A program made the translations under genes and the position numbers. From Selenomonas sp. F0473 (GTDB lineage: Bacteria > Bacillota > Negativicutes > Selenomonadales > Selenomonadaceae): DNA of 64,000 nt. The notes under the pieces were generated by a model. The model was not told the origin of the DNA. It saw only the letters and a program-made list of their open reading frames with translations, and searched no databases. Below, in pieces: positions 57,255-64,000 of this stretch. Positions within the stretch are counted from its first letter, which is position 1, and every line of letters begins with the position of its first letter. The stretch is from NCBI RefSeq assembly GCF_000315545.1, contig NZ_JH992902.1:655280-719279 (forward strand), written 5' to 3'.

Positions 57255-58850
57255 ATGCTGAGCGGACTGCTGCAGGGCACGGAGAATAAGAACGCGGCTC
57301 TGCGCCTGCGCGAGATGGTCACCGTCCTGCGCCGTCACGATATCGTGCACGGACTGACGCCCCCGAAGCTCCGTTCCATCTTCGAGGATCTCGGTCCGAC
57401 ATTTGTAAAGTTCGGGCAGATCATGAGCATGCGCCCGGACTTTTTGCCGCCCGAATACTGCGACGAGCTGACGAAGCTCCAGGCGGGCGCAAATCCCCTC
57501 CCCTTCTCCGTGATCCTCTCCATTGTGGAGCAGGAGTACAACCGCGAGTGGAACAAAGTGTTCCGAGAGATCGACAGCGTGCCGCTCGGTTCCGCGAGCA
57601 TCGCGCAGGCACACCGCGCGCGCCTCACCGCGGGCGACGAGGTCGTCATCAAGGTGCAGCGCCCCGGTATCCACGATGTCATGCGCATGGATCTCATGCT
57701 GATGAAACGTGCCGCAACGATCATCCGGCTCGTCAGCCGCGACGATGTCGTGGATTTTCGCGCGCTCATGGACGAGATGTGGAACATCGCCAAGCAGGAG
57801 ATGGATTTCCTCATCGAAGCGAGCCACATCGAGGAGTTCGCGCATCTCAACCGCGAAAATCCCTTCATCTCCTGCCCGCGCGTCCTGCGCGACCTCTCCA
57901 CACAGCATATCCTCGTCATGGAGTACATCGACGGGATCCCCTTGGATCAAACGGAGGCACTCCGCGCGGCGGGCGTCAACGTCACGCAGATCTGCCGGCG
58001 GCTCGGCGAGAACTACACCAAACAGATCATCGAGGACGGATTCTTCCACGGGGATCCGCATCCCGGCAATATCCGCGTCCGGGGGAGCGGCATCGTATGG
58101 CTGGATCTCGGCATGATGGGACGCCTCAGCAACCGCGACCGCACAGCGCTGCGCCGCGCGATCCTCGCGCTTGCGACACACGACACCTTCGAGATGAAAT
58201 CCGCCGTGCTTTCCCTCGGCATCGTCAAGGGCCGCATCAATCATGCGCAGCTCTATCAGGACATCGACGTCATGATGGAGCAATACGGCAGCCTCGACTT
58301 CACCGACGTGCATATGGGCGTGCTCACGAATCAGATTCTCGGCATTCTGCGCATGCACCGCATCGGCTGTCCGAGCGGACTCGCGATGTTCGCGCGCGGC
58401 GTCATGACCGTCGAGATCGTCATGCGGCGCTGTGCCACCGAGGTCAGCTTCCTCGAGATCTTTGCGCGCAGCCTCTCTCTCGGCATCGTCCACGGCATGT
58501 CATGGAAAGACGGTCTGTCGAAGCTGCGACAGGAGGGCATTATGCTCCTGCGCAAGTCCGCGCAGATTCCCGACCATCTCGCCGATCTCCTCAAGATGAC
58601 CATGAGCGGACAGGCAAAACTCAACATCGACCTCACAGGCTCCGAGGAGCCCGTACAGCGCCTGGACAAGATGATCAACAAGCTCATCCTCGCGCTCCTC
58701 TGCGCGGCGAGTCTCATCGCCTCGAGCACCCTGTGCACGACGAATATGCAGCCGCAGGTCGCGGGCATCCCCGTCATCGGTCTACTCGGCTATCTCATCG
58801 CATTCATACTGAGCATGCGCCTCATCTGGGACGTTCACAAGGGAGTGTAG
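57255..58850 (+). CDS. UbiB/ABC1 family atypical kinase-like protein
   Basis: Member of the UbiB/AarF/ADCK family, ATP-using proteins linked to isoprenoid quinone biosynthesis. The 531-residue protein has the family KxGQ region FVKFGQIMSMRPDFLPPEY, an Ala-rich ASIAQAH loop, Lys in VVIKVQRPG, the QEMDFLIEAS segment, catalytic HGDPHPGN and DLGMMGRL. Two hydrophobic segments close the C-terminus (about 475-525), giving membrane anchoring. Active-site motifs look intact. It precedes aroH by 3 bp. Confidence 0.92.
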   Translation: MLSGLLQGTENKNAALRLREMVTVLRRHDIVHGLTPPKLRSIFEDLGPTFVKFGQIMSMRPDFLPPEYCDELTKLQAGANPLPFSVILSIVEQEYNREWNKVFREIDSVPLGSASIAQAHRARLTAGDEVVIKVQRPGIHDVMRMDLMLMKRAATIIRLVSRDDVVDFRALMDEMWNIAKQEMDFLIEASHIEEFAHLNRENPFISCPRVLRDLSTQHILVMEYIDGIPLDQTEALRAAGVNVTQICRRLGENYTKQIIEDGFFHGDPHPGNIRVRGSGIVWLDLGMMGRLSNRDRTALRRAILALATHDTFEMKSAVLSLGIVKGRINHAQLYQDIDVMMEQYGSLDFTDVHMGVLTNQILGILRMHRIGCPSGLAMFARGVMTVEIVMRRCATEVSFLEIFARSLSLGIVHGMSWKDGLSKLRQEGIMLLRKSAQIPDHLADLLKMTMSGQAKLNIDLTGSEEPVQRLDKMINKLILALLCAASLIASSTLCTTNMQPQVAGIPVIGLLGYLIAFILSMRLIWDVHKGV

Positions 58851-58853
58851 CCT

Positions 58854-59213
58854 ATGCGCGGCATACGCGGCGCCATCACCGTCGGGCGCAACGACAAAGA
58901 AGAAATTTGGCAGGCGGCCGAGGAGCTCGTCCGTGCGCTCGTGAACACGAACGGCATCGCCCCCGCGGACATCGGCGCCGCCATCTTCAGCGTCACCGAG
59001 GATCTCACCGCGGCATTCCCGTCGACCGGCGCGCGCCGCCTCCCGGGGTTTGACCTCGTTCCTCTCTTTGACGCGCGCCAATGCGCCGTCGAGGACAGCC
59101 TCCCCCGCTGCATCCGCGCCCTCCTCCTCGTCAATACGGACCGTTCTCAGACGGAGGTGCGTCACGTCTATCTGCGTGACGCCGCGCATCTGCGCCCCGA
59201 TCTCGAGGGATAA
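58854..59213 (+). CDS. aroH: AroH-type monofunctional chorismate mutase with substituted active site
   Basis: Trimeric AroH-fold chorismate mutase, 119 residues. With an offset of two residues the known Bacillus subtilis active-site positions align throughout: Arg5 (R7), Phe55 (F57), Arg61 (R63), Arg88 (R90), Tyr106 (Y108) and Arg114 (R116) are retained. Cys75 becomes Asp73 and the catalytic Glu78 becomes Gln76, in VPLFDARQCAVEDSLPRC. Codons CAA and GAC are clear. Prephenate formation may be weakened, or the protein may have another role. It ends the five-gene unit. Confidence 0.9.
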   Translation: MRGIRGAITVGRNDKEEIWQAAEELVRALVNTNGIAPADIGAAIFSVTEDLTAAFPSTGARRLPGFDLVPLFDARQCAVEDSLPRCIRALLLVNTDRSQTEVRHVYLRDAAHLRPDLEG

Positions 59214-59220
59214 CATGCCG

Positions 59221-59344
59221 AAACGACCATGACGCCTGCCGAGGCGGGCGGTCATGGTCGTTTTTATTTCACATCGTCTTATTACGCAAACGCCCCTGTG
59301 CATCCGGTCAAACCGATCCGGCAGCGCGGGGGCGTATTTTTTTT
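59221..59344 (+). terminator. Tandem terminators after aroH
   Basis: First hairpin: AAACGACCATGAC (59221-59233) and GTCATGGTCGTTT (59251-59263), then TTATTT. Second: CGCCCC near 59291 and GGGGCG near 59329 with an inner hairpin, followed by a run of eight T (59337-59344). Confidence 0.8.
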
Positions 59345-59364
59345 ACTGCGGCTTTATCTTAGTA

Positions 59365-60402
59365 TTACCCGATCGGGTGCATGACGATCTTCGTCGCTTC
59401 GCCGCTCTTAAGAAGATGATAGGCCTTGTCCCACTCGTCGATGCCGACTTCGTGCGTAATCATCTTATCCGCGTCAATCTTACGCTCGCTCATGAGCTTC
59501 AGCGTCGGCTCCCAGTCGTGCGTATTCTGACTGCGGCTGCCGACGACGGTCAGCTCCTTCTGAATGATCTTGGAGAAATCTACGGTCACTTCGTTTTGGG
59601 CAAAGAGCCCGACCTGTACGTACTGTCCGCCCTTTTTGAGAAGATCCATGCCGAGATGCATGGACGGCACGGCGCCCGTGCAGTCATAGCAGACGTCCGC
59701 GCCGTAGCCGTCCGTCAGCCGGCCGACGAGCGCCTTAACGTCGTCCTTCTGCACGTCCACAATGTGTTCGACGCCAAATTTTTCCTTGGCGATCGTAAGG
59801 CGCGGCAGATCCTGGGTAAGGCCCGTCATGACGACCCGCCCTCCCTGCGCCATAACGACCTGCGCGACAAGGAGCCCGATGGGGCCCGGCCCCAAGACAA
59901 GTACGATCGATCCCGGGGGAAATTTGGCCTTGTTGACGCTGTGGTATGCGCATGCCGCAGCCTCCGTGATGGATGCCTGCCGCGTCGTCACATTCTCGGG
60001 CAGGACGTGCACGCTCTTTGCGCGGGCAAGTATGAACTGCGCCATCGCGCCGTCCTGCTGTGTGCCGAGGCCCCTGCGGCTGGAGCAGAGATTGTACTCC
60101 CCGCTTTTGCAGTAGCGGCAGTGCCCGCAGATCTTAAACGTCGTCTCCGATGTCACGCGGTCGCCGACTTTGACGTTCGTGACGCCCGGACCCACTTCGG
60201 CAACGACGCCGGCGAATTCATGGCCGATGGTGAGCCCCGCGGCATCTACGTTATAGTGGCCTTCGAACGTATGAAGATCGCTGCCGCAGATGCCGATGTA
60301 CTCCACGCGGATCTTAACCTGACCTTCTCCCGCAACGGGCTCCGGCTTGTCGATGACTTCCCAGTGACCCGCACCTTTCTCCATCTTTACCAATGCCTTC
60401 AT
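59365..60402 (-). CDS. Zinc-dependent alcohol/polyol dehydrogenase, probably galactitol-1-phosphate 5-dehydrogenase
   Basis: Medium-chain dehydrogenase of 345 residues. Catalytic zinc ligands Cys39, His61 and Glu62; structural zinc cysteines Cys92, Cys95, Cys98 and Cys106 in CGHCRYC...C. NAD-binding LGPGPIGLLVAQVV follows. Sorbitol/galactitol-phosphate dehydrogenases have this layout. Being downstream of a galactitol PTS, oxidation of galactitol 1-phosphate to tagatose 6-phosphate is the most likely reaction, inferred from context. ATG follows ATAGGAGG. Confidence 0.8.
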   Translation of the reverse strand: MKALVKMEKGAGHWEVIDKPEPVAGEGQVKIRVEYIGICGSDLHTFEGHYNVDAAGLTIGHEFAGVVAEVGPGVTNVKVGDRVTSETTFKICGHCRYCKSGEYNLCSSRRGLGTQQDGAMAQFILARAKSVHVLPENVTTRQASITEAAACAYHSVNKAKFPPGSIVLVLGPGPIGLLVAQVVMAQGGRVVMTGLTQDLPRLTIAKEKFGVEHIVDVQKDDVKALVGRLTDGYGADVCYDCTGAVPSMHLGMDLLKKGGQYVQVGLFAQNEVTVDFSKIIQKELTVVGSRSQNTHDWEPTLKLMSERKIDADKMITHEVGIDEWDKAYHLLKSGEATKIVMHPIG

Positions 60403-60453
60403 AAGAGTTCCTCCTATCCCCGACGATGGGTTTCACCATATGGCAAAACCTCC

Positions 60454-60493
60454 AAAAAAGCAAGGGGAACGCCTTCTCGTGAATGCGCTCCCC
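60454..60493 (-). terminator. Intra-operon attenuator between EIIC and the dehydrogenase
   Basis: Read on the minus strand: GGGGAGCGC (60493-60485), 12-nt loop, GCGTTCCCC (60472-60464), then TTGCTTTTTT. It would reduce transcription into the dehydrogenase gene. Confidence 0.65.
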
Positions 60494-60514
60494 GGCTCGT
60501 AACGCTGCGGCTGT

Positions 60515-61789
60515 TCAAGCGAACAGCGCAAGGATCTTGAAGATAACGAAGTTGACGATATTGCCCGCCTGGTCGATGCTGGAAATGAGCGCCGCTCCCT
60601 CCGGCATTTTAAAGTTCGCGGTCACGCCCATCGATGTCTGGAACTCGGCGAGCGTCGTGCCGATGATGAGGCAGACGCCGATCACGATCAGTCCGCTGAT
60701 GACCGAGTGGATGATATTGCCGCGCGCGGCCGCGACGATCATCGCAACAAAGAACGGAATGGTCGCCAGGTCGCCGAACGGCAGCATGTTGTTCCCCGGC
60801 AGGATGACGGCGAGCAGCAGCGTGAGCGGAACAAGAATCAGCGCGGTGGCAATGACGGCAGGGTGACCGGTCGTCACGGCCGCGTCAAGACCGATGTAGA
60901 GTTTGGCATTCTCGGAGTCCTCGCCGAAGCGCTTTTGAAGGAAGTTGCGCGCAGCCTCGGAGATCGGGATAAGACCTTCCATGAGGAGTTTGACCATACG
61001 GGGCATAAGCACCATAACGCCCGCCATCGCCATGCCGATCTGTACGATTTGACCGACATCGTAGCCGGCCAGCGCGCCGAGGATACACCCGAGAATGAGC
61101 CCCATGAAAATAGGTTCGCCGAAGATGCCGAAGCGCTTCTGAATGGTCTCCGGATCCGCCTTGAGATCCTTGATGACGGGAATTTTTTGGATCAGCCAAA
61201 CAAGAGGAATGCCGATGAGAGAGTTCGCCATTGTGGATCCCGTGGGGACGGAAACGCCCGGCAGATCATAGTATTTCTCCATATAGGGCGCCGTCCAATC
61301 CGCGAGTTTCAGCATGGCGATCTCAAACAGGACCGCAGCCGCAATCGCGAGCGGAACGCTGCCGTTAATGGCATAGACGCACGCGCCGCAGAAGGTGAAG
61401 TGCCAGTAGTTCCAAATATCGACGTCCATCGTCTTAGTCGTCTTTGTGATCAGCATGATGAAGTTGACTAAGAGGCCGATCGGCAGGATGAGCGCGGCGA
61501 TCGGCGACGCCCATGCGAGACTTGCCGATCCCGGCCAGCCGATGTCGATGATCGTCAGGTTGATGCCAAAGCGTGCGACCATTGCCTGCGCGGCGGGCCC
61601 GAGGTTATCTACGAGCAGCGCGACGACGAGGCCGATACCGACGAAGCCGACGCCGATCGTCAAACCTGAGCGGAAAGATTTGGCCGGACCGAGACCGAAC
61701 GCCAGTCCGATGAGGAAAATAAATACCGGTAAGATGACCGTGGGGCCAAGTGCCAGGAATGCCTGGACCAAGGGAGTTAAACTTTCCAT
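60515..61789 (-). CDS. PTS galactitol-type EIIC membrane component
   Basis: A 424-residue membrane permease of the PTS galactitol family. It opens with FLALGPTVILPVFIFLIGLA and has about ten hydrophobic segments, with NYWHFTFCGACVYAINGSVP near residue 125 and GLDAAVTTGHPAV near residue 300. The ribosome site AAAGGAG precedes the ATG. It lies 75 bp after EIIB; that gap holds a small GC palindrome. Substrate family (galactitol or a related polyol) is read from the class, not proven. Confidence 0.9.
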   Translation of the reverse strand: MESLTPLVQAFLALGPTVILPVFIFLIGLAFGLGPAKSFRSGLTIGVGFVGIGLVVALLVDNLGPAAQAMVARFGINLTIIDIGWPGSASLAWASPIAALILPIGLLVNFIMLITKTTKTMDVDIWNYWHFTFCGACVYAINGSVPLAIAAAVLFEIAMLKLADWTAPYMEKYYDLPGVSVPTGSTMANSLIGIPLVWLIQKIPVIKDLKADPETIQKRFGIFGEPIFMGLILGCILGALAGYDVGQIVQIGMAMAGVMVLMPRMVKLLMEGLIPISEAARNFLQKRFGEDSENAKLYIGLDAAVTTGHPAVIATALILVPLTLLLAVILPGNNMLPFGDLATIPFFVAMIVAAARGNIIHSVISGLIVIGVCLIIGTTLAEFQTSMGVTANFKMPEGAALISSIDQAGNIVNFVIFKILALFA

Positions 61790-61864
61790 AAAAACAGCTC
61801 CTTTCGCCGGGCCGGCGACATTCTGTATGCAGCGGACAGTGCAGAACGCGGACGGCCGTATCCA

Positions 61865-62155
61865 TTACTTTTGAAGCTCAGCAAGGATCTCCTCTTTTGT
61901 CTTGTCAAGTCCCATGCCGGTGAGGAACGCGCGCCCGTTGATGACGGGGAAGTTATACTTATCCTTGTCCACGACGGTCGTCGTGATCAGCAAATCGGCG
62001 CGGTCCGCGTAGCCCGGCACCTCCATCATCTTGCACTGGATGATTTCAAGCTGCAGCCCGTGCTCCTTTGCCAACTCTTCCAGCGCGTTATTGACAACCG
62101 TCGACGTGGCGATGCCCGTCCCGCATGCGACCAATACAACCTTCTTATCGTTCAT
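61865..62155 (-). CDS. PTS galactitol-type EIIB component
   Basis: Cytosolic phosphocarrier of 96 residues. Phospho-acceptor Cys11 lies in VLVACGTGIATSTVV, the P-loop-like GatB signature, followed by a compact alpha/beta fold with LLITTTVVDKDKYN. It accepts phosphate from EIIA and passes it to the sugar at EIIC. Ribosome site AGAGGAG. It lies 31 bp after EIIA. Confidence 0.92.
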   Translation of the reverse strand: MNDKKVVLVACGTGIATSTVVNNALEELAKEHGLQLEIIQCKMMEVPGYADRADLLITTTVVDKDKYNFPVINGRAFLTGMGLDKTKEEILAELQK

Positions 62156-62186
62156 GATGACGCTCTCCTCTCAGTACTACAAACAT

Positions 62187-62657
62187 CTAGGCCTCAACTT
62201 TCGAGAGGCGTTCTTTGACGAAACTGCATATCTCCTGTGCCGATGCCCCCGTCTTAATCAGCCGCAGCGCGTCCGCATCCTGCAGGATCCCCATCAAGTT
62301 CTGCAGCAGGGTCAGCTGCGCGTGCGCTTCCTTCATTGCCAACATGAAGACACAATCGACGGAGACAGTCTCCGTATCGTCTCCCATGACGATAAAATCC
62401 ACGGGCTCCTTGAGGCGCGCGATACAGACCGCCGGCGTGTTCACATGCTCCACATCCGTATGCGGAATCGCAACGCCGCCGAGAACGGTCGGCAGGCCGG
62501 TCGCGAAGATTTTCTCCCGTGCGATCACGGCATCCGCGTAGCTTTCCTTCACATGCCCCTGTTCCTGCAGCCGCTGTGCCGCCTGCCTCAAGAGATCGAA
62601 CCGGTCCTCCGCCTCCACATCCAAGAGTACAAGCGCTTCATCGAGTGCAACGTCCAT
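62187..62657 (-). CDS. PTS EIIA component (fructose/mannitol-like)
   Basis: A 156-residue EIIA of the fructose-mannitol (EIIA-Ntr-like) fold. Phospho-acceptor His66 lies in GGVAIPHTDVEHV. The start at 62657 follows AAAGGAGGG. Full length, with AMKEAHAQLTLLQNLMGILQ in the helical C-terminal half. It donates phosphate to the adjacent EIIB. First structural gene behind the activated promoter. Confidence 0.9.
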   Translation of the reverse strand: MDVALDEALVLLDVEAEDRFDLLRQAAQRLQEQGHVKESYADAVIAREKIFATGLPTVLGGVAIPHTDVEHVNTPAVCIARLKEPVDFIVMGDDTETVSVDCVFMLAMKEAHAQLTLLQNLMGILQDADALRLIKTGASAQEICSFVKERLSKVEA

Positions 62658-62703
62658 CTTTTTCCCTCCTTTCATCCGTTTCGAATATTCTAAGACATTT
62701 TCT

Positions 62704-62808
62704 ATTATAGCCGATCTGCGGCGCCTTTCATAGGTATATCTGTTTCCCGAAATGCGGAAGAAATGCATCCTCGTTTATTATTTCCGCTTCCGCAATCGTC
62801 CGAAGCGG
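62704..62808 (-). promoter_or_regulatory. Promoter and inverted repeat before the PTS genes
   Basis: On the minus strand a TATAAT is at 62709-62704 with no good -35. About 75-100 bp further upstream is a perfect 7-bp inverted repeat, CCGCTTC (62784-62790) and GAAGCGG (62802-62808), spaced 11 bp. Together these suit an activator-dependent promoter. The PRD regulator is the natural candidate. Confidence 0.5.
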
Positions 62809-62848
62809 GAGAGCGGTTCCCTTCATCGAAAAAAGCGCAAAAAAGCGG

Positions 62849-64000
62849 TTATAAAACCGCCGTAAATTCCTCGAGGAATCTCTCGTAGGACTGATGCTTC
62901 AAAAGGGAGTCGATGCCGTGCTCCGTCTTGATATATTCGTAAAGTTTCAGGAATATCTTTTCCCAAAGCGCCGCCTTTTCCTGCTCGATGTTCAGCAGGA
63001 AGACGACGCGTACGGGCATATCTTCCCACTGAATCGGCCGCTTTAAAATGAGCACCGATATATTGGACACCTTGCACGCGGCGGAGAGCGCATGCGGAAT
63101 CGCCGCAAGCGCGCCGATCGCAGTCGAAGACATCCGCTCGCGCTCAAAGACGGAGGCTTTCCCCTCCGCGTCCATCCAGCCCGCGGCGACGGCTTCGTCC
63201 GTAAGGAAGTCGAGGCACTCGGCCTGCGTTCTAAAGGCCATGTCCGCATAGAACCCCTTTTTGCGGAAAAACTGCCGAACGGTTTCCGCATCCAGCACAT
63301 CCTGTTTCCGGAACATGACGCGTCGGATTTTATCGACGTCTTCGCCGCGCAGCATATGGTTCACGCGGATGATCTTCGGCGACGGCATATCCAGCGGCAC
63401 GGCGGAGACGATGTAGTCCGCCTCCTCCAGCATATCCTCCGTCAGTTTGTACGCGGGCAGTACGCCGATGACATGGATGCTGCCGCGAAAATGCTCCTCG
63501 AGTTTTGCCTTCATGAGCACGGAGACGCCGAGCCCCGCCGAGCACACGATATAGACGCTCTTCGGCTGTTCGTCTTCGTCCATGCTGTTGCGGCTCATGG
63601 ACGCGCCGAAATGCAGCGCGATATAGCCGATCTCGTTCTCGTCAAAATCGATGTGATCGATCTCGCGCACCATCTTTGCCGCATAGACGGCGATCTGGAA
63701 GGCCAGCGGATAGTCCTGTTTCACGAATGCGAGGAGCTCGTTGCGGATGTTCATACGGAACCGGACGCGCGCAATCGCAATGCGCAGGTGCAGCATCAAC
63801 CCGTCTTTGAGATACTCGTCCGCCGTAAAGTCGAGGCCGAATTTTCGGTCGACGGCGTCCAGCACCTTCTCGACGAGTTCTTTTACGTGCGCATCGTTGA
63901 CCGTGCTGCCGATATCCATGAGTTTCTTGCCCGTCAAAAGGCACTGCGTGATGTAGAATACCTCGCTGTACGGGACATCGATGCCCGTATAGCGGAAGAT
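62849..64000 (-). CDS. PRD-domain PTS-regulated transcriptional regulator (MtlR/LicR-like), partial
   Basis: The 5' end lies beyond base 64000; 384 codons are in the window. From the edge: end of a PRD region, a second PRD with the typical FDENEIGYIALHFGAS, an EIIB-like domain with Cys in SVYIVCSAGLGVSVLM, and a C-terminal EIIA-like domain with His in GALAAIPHALSAAC. This order (PRD, EIIB, EIIA) is that of MtlR/LicR-type activators, which are tuned by PTS phosphorylation. The N-terminal DNA-binding domain is outside the window. It is upstream of the PTS genes on the same strand. Confidence 0.88.
   Translation of the reverse strand: MFRYTGIDVPYSEVFYITQCLLTGKKLMDIGSTVNDAHVKELVEKVLDAVDRKFGLDFTADEYLKDGLMLHLRIAIARVRFRMNIRNELLAFVKQDYPLAFQIAVYAAKMVREIDHIDFDENEIGYIALHFGASMSRNSMDEDEQPKSVYIVCSAGLGVSVLMKAKLEEHFRGSIHVIGVLPAYKLTEDMLEEADYIVSAVPLDMPSPKIIRVNHMLRGEDVDKIRRVMFRKQDVLDAETVRQFFRKKGFYADMAFRTQAECLDFLTDEAVAAGWMDAEGKASVFERERMSSTAIGALAAIPHALSAACKVSNISVLILKRPIQWEDMPVRVVFLLNIEQEKAALWEKIFLKLYEYIKTEHGIDSLLKHQSYERFLEEFTAVL

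Overview
The window is a GC-rich bacterial chromosome segment, densely packed on both strands. Several features point to an anaerobic, flagellated, diderm member of the Negativicutes, Selenomonas or a close relative. These are a flagellar hook gene paired with a TIGR02530-type flagellar protein, Firmicutes-style Shine-Dalgarno sites and sigma-A-like promoters, PTS sugar operons, Lgt, and an OGT-type glycosyltransferase. This placement is inference. No rRNA, tRNA, CRISPR array, prophage or intact insertion sequence was seen.

Layout. 1-4.0 kb (minus): start of a complex I operon, nuoA-B-C-D-H-I, with no nuoE/F/G between D and H. 4.4-9.9 kb (plus): a tandem U32 protein, a class III aminotransferase, a phosphoribosyltransferase, lgt and an RpiR regulator. 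10-13.2 kb (plus): fructose-type PTS IIBC, a PfkB sugar-phosphate kinase and a class II ketose-bisphosphate aldolase. 13.3-14.1 kb: a gene scrap followed by a HicAB toxin-antitoxin pair. 14.1-16.6 kb: flgE and a flagellar accessory gene (minus), then a small ribbon-helix-helix protein. 16.7-22.5 kb: a five-gene peptide/nickel-type ABC importer (minus), divergent from a Crp/Fnr regulator. 22.6-22.9 kb: an imperfect tandem repeat. 22.9-33.3 kb (minus): bioB, methyltransferase, OGT-like glycosyltransferase, metallophosphoesterase, AEC transporter, uvrA and uvrB. 33.4-37.1 kb (minus): a degenerate HD-GYP protein and leuS.

37.3-46 kb: TauE/SafE exporter, a soluble FIST-domain chemoreceptor, an amino acid permease, a secreted DUF3298-like protein, YigZ, a ThrE-type exporter, and an HxlR regulator divergent from an amidohydrolase. 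46-53.3 kb (plus): malolactic/malic enzyme, a DHA2 drug transporter, then an alanine module (alanine dehydrogenase, APC permease, alanine racemase). 53.4-59.3 kb (plus): a five-gene unit behind one promoter (NCS2/AzgA-like membrane protein, glucosaminidase-like protein, ABC-F ATPase, UbiB-type kinase, AroH chorismate mutase). 59.3-64 kb (minus): a galactitol-type PTS operon with its PRD regulator, cut by the window end.

How the parts fit. Carbon entry is through two PTS systems. The galactitol operon makes tagatose 6-phosphate but carries no kinase or aldolase in view; the kinase/aldolase pair 46 kb away could in principle complete it. Malate and alanine genes supply pyruvate and redox balance. 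The most unusual sequence-level observations are altered catalytic residues: an HD-GYP protein with Leu for the HD histidine, an AroH with Gln and Asp where the family has catalytic Glu and Cys, and an ABC-F ATPase in which one composite ATP site is degraded and the other intact. Other points are a palindrome on the bioB -35 box, an 8-bp inverted repeat at the TauE/SafE promoter, and the 22.6-kb repeat.
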